Part shown: one piece after another, positions 1-9,103 of the stretch
How the letters are laid out: the number at the start of each line of letters is the position of its first letter
Numbering within the stretch: the stretch's first letter is position 1
Source of the DNA: Terebella lapidaria
Taxonomy: Eukaryota; Annelida; Polychaeta; Terebellida; Terebellidae
Assembly (NCBI GenBank): GCA_949152475.1
Contig: OX424561.1
Location: forward strand, 18,842,481 to 18,906,480
Length of the DNA: 64,000 nt
Reading direction: 5' to 3'
Notes under the pieces: model-generated
The model's database searches: none
What the model was told of the DNA's origin: nothing
What the model saw: the letters and a program-made list of their open reading frames with translations, nothing else
Program-made: the position numbers and the translations under genes

Positions 1-560
1 GCATATTCCTTCACTGGTGACAATGAAGCTGAGATACAGCATCTTTCTGGGTTTGAGACTTACAATTGCGTTTTGTCGAGAACTCTTTGTCACCACAGAA
101 GTCACTATAGATAACTTCCCATCTCAATGTGCCAATATTAAGGATCTATTTTGGAGTGTTCTAGAAGTTTAGTCTTAACAGCTCCCATTATGAAGGAACA
201 AGGTCACCAAAAGAACCACATGATGTGACTGCATATATTCCCATATTACGAACCTAAGTTTCATCTACAAACATTCTGTCTACATCAATCTATCTACATT
301 ATTCACGTCGAATGTTACCTTGAAAATTACCACTGAGGCTCATCTTAGGTCATGTTCAAGGTTACCAAGAGATGCTCCATACATCACTTCTTGTATGCGT
401 ATAATACAAATCTGAGGTCTATGTACAAGCGTTTTGGCCTCAGAGGCCACTTTGTATAGTTTGGGCCTTTTCGTAAATTTTCCGACTGTAAATTTTAAAG
501 ATAAATATGTGGACGAAGACGGCAGATGACGGACGTAATGCCACGTAAGTAATGCCAACG
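1..560 (-). repeat. Degenerate interspersed repeat, reverse orientation
   Basis: No gene is seen. Parts of this stretch resemble repeat sequence elsewhere in the window. The text around 60-160 (ggtcacc...cagaagtcact...gtgccaatatt) recurs near 15779-15835, and 195-330 resembles 27241-27400. Near 485-560 the reverse complement shows a worn version of the CGTCC-rich head of the hairpin-headed family (compare 2825-2890). It looks like an old copy with its head to the right. The boundaries are approximate. Confidence 0.4.
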
Positions 561-2784
561 AAGTAATGTCTTCACTTCGAATAAAGGGTTAGTGGACAGG
601 ATTTCTTCACCGATCTGGATAGTTCCATCCCAGTAGTTGATATTCGCCCTGAGTCCTCGAAAACTTCTTTCACAAGATCATGTCGTCATCAGATCATGAC
701 AATGTAAAATGTCAATGCCATTCACCGAATCAACCCGAATTTGCGGAGAAACTTCAGCAGTGATCAGGTTTAGGTCACCATTGATTGTAGATCTTGACGT
801 CACTCATACACATTGGTCGATCTGATGTGAAGGCGTATCTACTTGATAACGGTAGATCAGTGAGGTTTGAGGGCCTGGGTCGATTTCAGTGCAGATGCTT
901 TTGTTCCTCATATAGACTTACTAGTGCTGGTGGTGATCGTCATAGGGCCCAAAGGAGGCAGCAGGATTTGGTGGATCAGGGCCGCGCGATCTAGATTTTT
1001 TTCCATTGTTGGAGCCAAACCATTAATGTTGTTCTGTTGCTGACACGGGTTGATACCACCCATTCGTGGAGCTCAGGTCAGCAGCGAGTTCTTTGTGGAC
1101 GCAGAGCAGACGTCCTTTCGGGAGGGATCCTTCTTATGACGATCGATCGATTATGACGATGATCGATTTTTGGTGTAGGTGTTGCGTCTCTGGGTACGGG
1201 GTCGTGGTCTGGAAGGTGCCTTAAGTATCGTCTCTATTAAAGCTGTAAGTATGTTATAAATAGATAAACGACCATGTAAAAAAAATATTATGATAATGAC
1301 CACGATCTTCCCCGATGGATAAAGCGAACGTAAATCCACAGAACCACGCGTTGTTTGGTTTGCTTTGCATGTGGGCGGGTCTATGCACTGGAGCGAGTCA
1401 GGCCGCCCACGACAGAGGCCAGAGGCAGTCGGCTGCGAAGTGGTATAAAGCCATTCTTGCAGTATGCGTCGATGATCATTCGACATGTTCCCCACAACAC
1501 AGATGTCAGAGAACACACTGCAAAGTATAATTGCATAATATACGTGCACACAATTACTCATATAATTAGGGCTACACATTTCCCTTCTAGTCGTAATGCA
1601 CATATTATCTATTGGTGTGACGGATTTGTATGGTTTCCAGTAACGCACGTGCATAGATATCTCCCCGTAATGTAGCCACATCCACAGTAAAATTATCATA
1701 CATATTTGTACACAATATACAAACAGGCTGTGTGACCTGGTAAATTTTGTACTCATATATTGTTGAGCAGAGCTCAGTCATTGTATGCTATATTACTAAC
1801 CTAGAGTACATGCCAATAGGTGCATACATGTAACATCGCATGTACATGTACAATTGGACAGACTATCAAGGGTGACGCTATCAATGTTATATAATTGCAA
1901 AATATTCCGTCAGAGATGTCACCCATCTTTTTACACCCTACATTCAACCAATATGCTATAAACGCTGAAATATAGATATACACATAATGAAATGCATTAC
2001 ATACGGACATTGAGGACGATGTGTATGCCTTTTTGGTCTATTGATTATGCCACACTGTAGGCCAGTCGCCCCCTCTTATACGGCCGAAAATCCCCCTGGT
2101 CGGCCTAGGCCAAAGGCACCTAATTACGTCACCAGTCAGCACGAAAGGATCAGGGGATGTCTCAAAAACTCGAAGGGATTGTACGGTATCTCTTTATATA
2201 GCATACTCACAGCTTTAATAACGGTCCTTGTTCCTCAGCACCTTCCTCTACTGATTCAATGAACGCTGATTCTGAGGAGCGCGTGGTGTTCAAGATGTGG
2301 GTTTGCAGCTTGCCTACTCTAGCACACATGTCCCAAGGTATAGGCCTACCTGAAGGAATGTCAATCGCTAGGTCTTCTGCTCGCTCATGGTTTTATTCAA
2401 AACGTAGCAGTCTTATTGGCGTTGCGCAACAGCATATTGTTCAAACTGCAGATGTACTGGAAGAGTAGAGCACCACTAATCAAACTTTTCTGCCTCATTA
2501 CTTGTAGTTGCTATTGTTGTCAGGGTCACAGTCGCTGGAGGCGATGTTATGAAGTCGTTGGGAGCGAATTGCTGGAGCAAGCAGGGGATATGGTTGTGGA
2601 ACCAAAGAAGGGTATACAATCAATAAGCCCACCACTCTAGATATTCATGTGTGACAAGCACACAAAAATAGAAACTACGCCAGCGGAGGAGAGGCAAACA
2701 ATAGACACTTCACCGGCGAGGGAGCAGCCTCCCAGCATTCCAACACCCTCACTTCCTCAAGAAAGAAGTGCTCAGTCACTTCTT
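561..2784. other. Intergenic stretch, no supported gene
   Basis: Short open frames occur on both strands. The longest is about 200 codons, on the minus strand at 1151-1756. None shows a recognisable domain, biased codon use or convincing splice structure. Segments such as 1310-1530 and 2240-2640 are less AT-rich than their surroundings and could hold worn transposon or gene fragments, but I could not identify them. Confidence 0.3.
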
Positions 2785-4203
2785 AGGTTACCGGACCTAT
2801 GGTCCGATAACCTATTGGCATGGCGTTGCGTCCGTCGTCCGTCGTCGTCCGTCGTAGTCCGTCGTCGTCGTCCACATTTTTATCTTTTTTGTTTACGGGC
2901 GAATTTTTCTGAAATTTTGCACAAAAGTACTTAAAAATAATTCAAGAAGGAGGTATTTTTTAGTTTTTTGATTTTCGCATTTTTTTCAAAATGGCGGCCG
3001 TTTTTGACGAAAAATGCCTGATTTTGGACTTTGGCGGCCATTTTCTCAAAATCTGTTCAGTAACTTTTTCTTTTTGATACATAAGACTCCTCATATGTAC
3101 TCCTATGATGTCTATAAATTTCGTTGCGCTTGAATCGCTTGAAGTGGGCCATTTTGGCCCAAATGGGACTTTCCCATGTTAAATTCTCCTATGCTTTATA
3201 ATGGGACACATTATGCCTAATATCTCACTTGATATTGAGATTAGAGACTAGGAATCAATTGTGGACATATAGGAAATGATATATGATGAATATTCCCGTG
3301 ACCTTGAATTTGACCTCTGACCTCAGTTTCAAGGTCAGAGCACAAAATGGCTTATATCTCGCTTATTATCGACTCTACAGCTTAGGAATCTATTGTGGAC
3401 GTATAGGAAATAATATATGCTGAATATTCTCGTGACCTTGAATTTGACCTCTGACCTCAGTTTCAAGGTCAGAGCACAAAATGGCTTATATCTCGCTTAT
3501 TATCGACTATACAGCTTAGGAATCAATTGTGGACATATAGGAAATGATATATGCTGAATATTCTGATGACCTTGAATTTGACCTTCGACCTCATTTTCAA
3601 GGTCACAGGACAAAATGGCTAATATCTCACTTGTTATCGACTTTACAGCTTAGCAATCAATTATGAACATATAGGAAATGATATATGCAGATTATTGTCA
3701 TGACCTTGAATTTGACCTTTGACCTCATTTTCAAGGTCACAGGACAAACAGGCTTATATCTCACTTATTATCGATTTTACAGCTTAGGAATCAATTGTGG
3801 ACATATAGGAAATGATATATGCTGAATATTCTCATGACCTTGAATTTGACCTCTGACCTCATTTTCAAGGTCCAAGGACAAACTGGCTCATATCTTGCTC
3901 CTCTAATTGACTGTATGGCTTGGGAATCAATTGTGGACATGATATAGAAAATGATATACATTGAATAATTTGATTACCTTAATTGAATTTGACCTTTGCC
4001 CCTTCATTTTCAAGGCCACAGCACAAAATTGCTAATATCTCTCTGATTATTAAATTTACAGCTTAGCAATCAACTGTGGACATGATATATGCTTAATGTT
4101 ATATATGCTGAATATTCTCTTGACCTTGAATTCAACCAGTGACCTGGCTAACATCTAAAATATTAAACATTGTCCGATAACCTATCTTCGGCCCATGGCC
4201 TAA
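2785..4203 (+). mobile_element. Hairpin-headed non-coding element R1, full-length copy A, with tandem array
   Basis: The left end is a near-palindrome (aggttaccggac / gtccgataacct), followed by attggcatgg and a CGTCC simple repeat at about 2828-2873. An AT-rich body follows. From about 3200 to 4140 there are roughly six to seven tandem units of about 134 bp, built around TGACCTTGA and its complement. The right end (about 4170-4203) repeats gtccgataacctat and then has the palindromic ggcccatggcc. There is no coding capacity. A copy of nearly the same length lies inverted at 33209-34631. Both copies sit in T-runs. Inference: a non-autonomous Helitron/Helentron-like element. An undescribed DNA element is the alternative. 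Confidence 0.7.
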
Positions 4204-4303
4204 TTTTTTTTTGTAGGAGTTGGTCCGATCATTGACAGTTTGGTGGCACTGCGGATGTTGGTGGCACTTGAGTCATTGGTGCGGACGCTATAGAAGCGGT
4301 TAA

Positions 4304-4721
4304 AGTGATATTGGCATAAAAACTATTTTTTCCGAAGCAATTACATATATGCCTTTGGTATCAGAAAAATAGGTTCGAAAACAAACTATGCTTGATCGGA
4401 TGGATAAATTAGGCATATATACTAGCAGCCGCTTTTCTTTTGTTTTGTGCGCCACTCAGAGTTACCTCTGACTTGACCTAGTTCACGCCCGACTGGCTCG
4501 AACATATACGAGCAAGCTGGACTCGCATTGCATTAAGGGATACAAACCACCGGGAAGGGCGGTAATGTAAACAAACTCAAACTATAGCCACCAGAAACCG
4601 CAACGAAATCAATTAGAAAGGGGCATCTGTTTGGGCATACAAGTGCAGATATATAACATTTATGTCTTCTTCGTTCAATCAGAAAGGATGGCAAAATCCA
4701 TAACTTTGTGCCAATATCACT
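4304..4721. mobile_element. MITE with TTAA target duplication
   Basis: The sequence begins AGTGATATTGGCA and ends with its complement TGCCAATATCACT. TTAA flanks both sides (4300-4303 and 4722-4725). The interior has no coding frame. A TTAA duplication is typical of piggyBac and Kolobok elements, so this is probably a short non-autonomous derivative of one of them. The terminal sequence alone does not decide which. Confidence 0.65.
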
Positions 4722-4782
4722 TTAAAGGAGTCTAGCTATAAACATAGGTTGTCGCTTGAGGCGCAGGAGCTAGTTCAGGTAT

Positions 4783-4870
4783 TACGTATAGGATAAGGCC
4801 CCAGCCTGAGTATTTATCGCTATATTTGCGATAAATGCGAAGGCGTGGGCCTTATCCGACATAATGTATA
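4783..4870. repeat. Imperfect hairpin repeat
   Basis: The arms ggataaggcccca (4791-4803) and tgggccttatcc (4846-4857) are inverted. Between them lies a second inverted pair, atttatcgc / gcgataaat. The whole can fold into a stepped hairpin of about 80 nt. The gataaggcc motif also forms the ends of the small element at 59307-59452, so this may be a remnant of a related MITE. Confidence 0.45.
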
Positions 4871-5403
4871 ATTCCCCCAACAATATTCATCCAATCACTA
4901 AATGTCAACCCGATCCGATTATGCGAGTCATACAACTAAAGTTGGTCACACGTGAATGAATTCAGTGCCTCACATATGAACGGGTATACATAAGACAGTA
5001 GGTCATGTCATGTATCATAGTATCGACACCATTTACATTTTTAGTATTCTGGCTACGAGAGCCGAATGTATTCTGATCACCAGCACCATGACACTCTTGA
5101 TTAAAGCCCTGGCTTTGTACTGTCCATGTACATGACAGATTTGACGTGTTTTGCATGTACGTTCCTCATTGACTGGAAGACAGATAATCGTGTTCCATTC
5201 TCGGATCGTAGATGATGCAAGCCATTCCAATGGGACAATCATGTTTTCAATCATCCCGTTCAATATGTATGTCCACTATTATTCATTTTCGTGTGATGCC
5301 ACCTGTCGGCGAATGGTGGTGGCGTTCAATCCTCAATATGAACAGCACTAACATAGCATGACCTGGTATCTACGTAGTCCGGCACAGCGTGCGGTTTGTG
5401 ACG

Positions 5404-5690
5404 TGAGCGGGTGGGATGTTGCAGTGGCAGAGCGCTCGGCCCATGATCTACAGGTCGTGGGTTCGAATCTGCTCAGCGCCACTTGTGCCTGCAAACCTCC
5501 CACGTCAGTGCAGCCCGATTGACGGTAAAAACAAAGGCCGGGCGGTGTCAGAGACTGTCTATGGTTTCTGGTACCTGAAAGATCCCTTGGGATTTATCGT
5601 AAAGAGTAAGGGATTTCCCCGATCCTGAGTTTCTGTCTTTCAATAAGCATTGACAATCAATTATTCAGATCTGGGGGCATATCATCGAGT
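5404..5690 (+). mobile_element. tRNA-derived SINE
   Basis: The head resembles a tRNA gene. It has an A-box-like segment (tggcagagcgctcgg, about 5426-5440) and a good B box (gggttcgaatc, about 5459-5469), as expected of an internal RNA polymerase III promoter. The non-tRNA body that follows (about 5485-5690) includes a gggatttccccgatcctgag segment. The tRNA part does not fold as a clean functional tRNA. Orientation is plus. The 3' limit is uncertain. Confidence 0.6.
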
Positions 5691-5734
5691 TATTGCGTCC
5701 CCATAACCCCTAGTACATCCAACCAACGGTTTGT

Positions 5735-6310
5735 GACGTCATCCGGATTAAATTTCGGCAATCATGAAAACGATTCAAGTGAAGCGGCCATTTTGATTTT
5801 TTGACGAGTCGGCGAAAAAAAAAATTTTTGTCCCAAATCAAGTCACTATTCGTTTTGAGCCATTTCCAGCAAAAAAAATTGAAAATTTTTTTTTGACAGA
5901 AAATTTCACCCAATTTTTCCTTCATAGGGGGAGCTGTGCAGTGTGAACTCATAGAAAACTTCAAGATAGAGCCTAAGTATTGGCACATTCAAATGGGAAA
6001 TCATATATTGCGGTTTGAGTGTTGACCTTGAATTTGACCTTCAATGACCTTGAAAGGTCAAAACGACCTTTTTTGTCGAAAAAACAATGAATTTTGTCTT
6101 TGGTGGCCATTTTCTCAAAATCTACTAGTATTCAGACAGTTTTCCTCAAATAAGTTTTGTTGCCTGACTTGATTTCGTGTTATAGTCCATACAGAAATTT
6201 TTTTTAGCAATATTCACGAACCTGTTTTAACAATAGATTTTAACATCAGTGTAACAATTTATATGTTGGAAAATCAATGTATTCGCATGATTGCCGGTTA
6301 GCTATAGTTT
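5735..6310 (+). mobile_element. Hairpin-headed element R3, head-truncated fragment
   Basis: This is closely related to 20960-21600. Shared blocks are the ttttgacg-gtcggcgaaaaa segment, the caaatcaagtcactattcg segment, a dense TGACCTTGA cluster (about 6012-6060) and the final gattgccggttagct near 6292-6305. The head with the CGTCC repeat is absent. No coding frame is seen. Confidence 0.55.
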
Positions 6311-6334
6311 CTAACTCCTTTACACTGTTTTTCG

Positions 6335-6828
6335 CTAATATTTTTGTGATGCTAAACGCTATCGTTCTATAACTTGGCATACTTCACCTGGGAGTCAAAC
6401 GGCAATTTCTACAAAATTTAACACAGCTATCACGAAAATTGAAAAAGTTGGCAATCTACCCCAATGTTAAATTTAGCCCTACTATTTAATTTCTGGGCCG
6501 GCACACAATTTTGTGCATTTGCTCGGTCTTGTAGCGGAGCAATGTTTCAAAATCAACATGTTTGTGTAGAATATACCCAGTGTATCTCCTGGTTCAAAAA
6601 TTACAAGAATATTTCGAATCCTGATGGATGTAAACAGGACCAATTCCTCGAATATGCTCAGATTCTCGAGATCCCATTTTGGGCTGAAATTTAACATTGA
6701 GGTAGATTGCCAACTTTTTCAATTTTCACGATAGCTGCCTGAAATTGTGGTAGAAAATTGCCGTTTGCCTCCCAGGTGAAGTATGCCAAGTTATAGAATG
6801 ATAGCGTTTAGCATCACAAAAATATTAG
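6335..6828. mobile_element. Foldback element with about 145-bp inverted arms
   Basis: The left arm (6335 to about 6478) is repeated in inverted form at about 6688-6828 with few mismatches. The outer ends are ctaatatttttgtgatgc and its complement. A spacer of about 200 bp separates the arms. There is no coding capacity. The long arms and short unique middle are typical of foldback-type or MITE DNA elements. I could not fix a target duplication. Confidence 0.65.
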
Positions 6829-7191
6829 TTATTGAGTATAACTCATAACATACATTAGAATCTGGCCCCACAATATTTTTTTTCGAATAGTGCAGGACAT
6901 CAATGTTAGAATCACGACTCTCAAATTGATATCAAAAATGATCTCAAGACCCCTAGCCCCCCCCCCCCCCCGGAACCAGAGCGATAATCGGGAATTTCGG
7001 TCGTACGACCTTCGGACATAATCAGTTGATGTCGAATTCACATTGCTCTTGATTAGAAGCTGAGGTATTGCAATTTTTCGATTTTGACTTTTATTAGCTA
7101 CTGGTCCCATTGTTCTCCAGAGGTCGATAACTAACTTATACACCCGCTAGCAGGTATATAACTAACAACAATAGAGCCAGTAGCTAAGTCA
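6829..7191. other. Non-coding, includes a poly-C tract
   Basis: No supported gene. A run of about 16 C residues lies at about 6957-6972. The rest is AT-rich and unassigned. Confidence 0.35.
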
Positions 7192-7292
7192 GATATACAC
7201 TTCGCGCTTCGGTGAATTAGAATATTATGAAACCTCGCGGCTTCGCCGCTCGGTCCATAATATTCTAATTCACCTCGCGCTCAGTGTATATC
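7192..7292. repeat. Near-palindromic hairpin of about 100 bp
   Basis: The arm gatatacac...gaattagaatattatg (7192-7229) pairs with cataatattctaattc...gtgtatatc (7256-7292). The GC-rich loop is itself palindromic (cgcggcttcgccgc). This could be a tiny foldback MITE. It adjoins the 3' tail of a LINE fragment. Confidence 0.6.
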
Positions 7293-7298
7293 TATTAC

Positions 7299-7299
<1 letters not shown>

Positions 7300-7337
<38 letters not shown>

Positions 7338-8025
7338 TGTATTTGTATTGTGCTAAATCATGAAAATATATGTTCTAAGCGTTGAACATCGAGATTAGAA
7401 CGAAAATGTTAGCATGATATAATATGGAGCATGTAAAAATATATATAAAAGGTTGTTGAAAATTATAAACAAATAGCTAGTTACAAAAGTCATAGGAACG
7501 CCTCCTGGAACAGAAATGTCTTCGAAGTTTTCTTGAAACTGTTCGGACTAGTATTGTCCTTCACTTCTGCAGGTAGTTTATTCCAAAGCTTCGGATCACA
7601 TATATGACGAAGGCCCGGTCATCAGTTCGTTTCTTTTTTGATATCTTCTCCACAAGTAGGCCATTGCTAGCAGACCTGAGGATTCGTGTTGGTTGGTAGA
7701 CTTCTATCAGCTCCTTGATGTAAGCGCTTTGTAGGTAATGGTGTTAATCTTGGATTATATCCTCTGCTTTATTTGTAGTCTATGCAGTCGCCTAAGAAGT
7801 GGTGTCACGTGTTCGCGGGTTTTTTTTCCACAGTACCAATCGAGATTGTATCCTTTGAACTTTTTATAATAGATTGAGATTGCTATCGAGCATGTTACGT
7901 GAATATTCTGGAATAACCACTGTGTCATGCCTCACTGATATGGACTCCAAGTCATTGATCCTAGAGCGACTATTATGGGGCGTCCTAATGAGGAACACCT
8001 CGGTTTTGGCTGTGTTCATTATTTT
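7300..8025 (-). pseudogene. LINE (CR1/Jockey-like) 3' fragment: RT C-terminus, 3' UTR and ATT tail
   Basis: On the minus strand the translation gives fragments of the C-terminal part of a non-LTR retrotransposon ORF2. These are MNTAKTEVFLI near 8020, then YIKELIEVYQPTRILRSAS and GLLVEKISKKK around 7640-7720, and finally PKLWNKLPAEVKDNTSPNSF running to a stop at 7490-7492. These match the usual end of CR1/Jockey-like reverse transcriptase ORFs. The blocks lie in different frames, with stops between, so the copy is dead. A short 3' UTR follows and then an (ATT)n tail, read on the plus strand as aat repeats at about 7301-7336. It is strongly 5'-truncated. Confidence 0.75.
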
Positions 8026-8035
8026 GTGCTCACGA

Positions 8036-8150
8036 ATTAACAATTCGTGCGCACGAATTACTAATTCCTGCGCACGAAATACTGATTTGTGGCCACAAAA
8101 TAATAATTCGTGGGCACGAAATACTAATTCGTGCGCACGAATTAGTTATT
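8036..8150. repeat. Minisatellite of palindromic units
   Basis: About six degenerate units of roughly 18-20 bp, each close to the self-complementary aattcgtgcgcacgaatta. Neighbouring units vary at the centre (gtgcgcac, gtgggcac, gtggccac). The tract could adopt hairpin or cruciform form. Confidence 0.6.
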
Positions 8151-8940
8151 CGAGTGATTTTTTTGCTCAATATTGCAACGCCACCCTCCGGGTGTACGTG
8201 CAATATGTTCCAGTCCATAGCCAGGCGGAGTCAGCTCTCCACAAATAACATGATCTTCGATGCCTCCTTCAAACCCAAATCAGCAATATATTGGAACCTG
8301 GCTCCATAATATGAATGTTGCGGGATATTGCACCCAAATTTTCGAGCTGGACTGAAAATCAGGCGTTTTGGTTGTACGACCATAGAAGATGCATCATATG
8401 AACCGGAAATGATCATGAAAAATTATAAAAAAAATATTTTTTCACAAATAATCTTGATAAGGATTGGAGTAATTACAATTTTTCGATTTTTACCTTTTCC
8501 TTGACAAATTGACTACCCATCTCCTGGTGAAGTTTCATGATGATACGATTAAGAATTGTGACTTGTAGAGCACTCACAAACAGACAGACATACAGACAGA
8601 CAGGGAGACAGACAAACGCGACTGACCAACATACCTGACGAAATTTCGTCAAGTAACAAACAAGGAGACAGACCCAAATATAATACCTTCTCCCCTATCG
8701 GAGCGAGGGTAATTATTGTAGGAGCGAATACTACTGGTCTCATCATCAATAGTCGGCTATTTTTCAAAGTCTAGGTTGGTCTCAATATCGGTCTCACATT
8801 TGGGTTTCTGTACATTATAAAAACATTCACATAATATTGAACATTCCAGGAAAAGGTGACTAAAGAGTTATGGACTTGTGATCACATACCTATTATACGG
8901 AATGTCATATACTCATGCAACAGGGGGCAGCATTGTAATT
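8151..8940. other. Non-coding interspersed sequence with a CAGA tract
   Basis: No gene is supported. A cagacagacatacagacagacaggg simple repeat lies at about 8578-8606, followed by a ccctatcggagcgagggtaa motif. This is the kind of tail seen in repetitive elements. The rest is unassigned. Confidence 0.35.
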
Positions 8941-9103
8941 GTATCCCCCGAATGAAGTTCGGCGGATACTATGGATTTGACTCCATCGCGCCGCCGCCGC
9001 CGTAGAGATTTACTTGTGAACGCTCTACAGGTTGCAAATCTGAACCGATTACTATAATTTTTTAGAGGGACATGTCTTATGGTAAGATCACGATACCATT
9101 CGA
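8941..9103 (+). mobile_element. Hairpin-headed element R4, head
   Basis: The head is gtatcccccgaa..gaagttcggcggatac (a short hairpin), then atggattt and a ccgccgccg tract, then agagattt...cttgtgaacgctctacagg. The same order occurs at 27899-28000 with a cgtccg tract. The copy continues into the duplicated block that starts at 9104. Confidence 0.6.

Noticed and set aside
1151-1756. Minus-strand open frame of about 200 codons
   Set aside because: No domain, unusual composition for a coding region, no splice context. Consistent with chance.
5410-5482. A tRNA gene
   Set aside because: A and B boxes are present, but the cloverleaf is degraded and the sequence continues into a SINE body. Better called a tRNA-derived SINE head.
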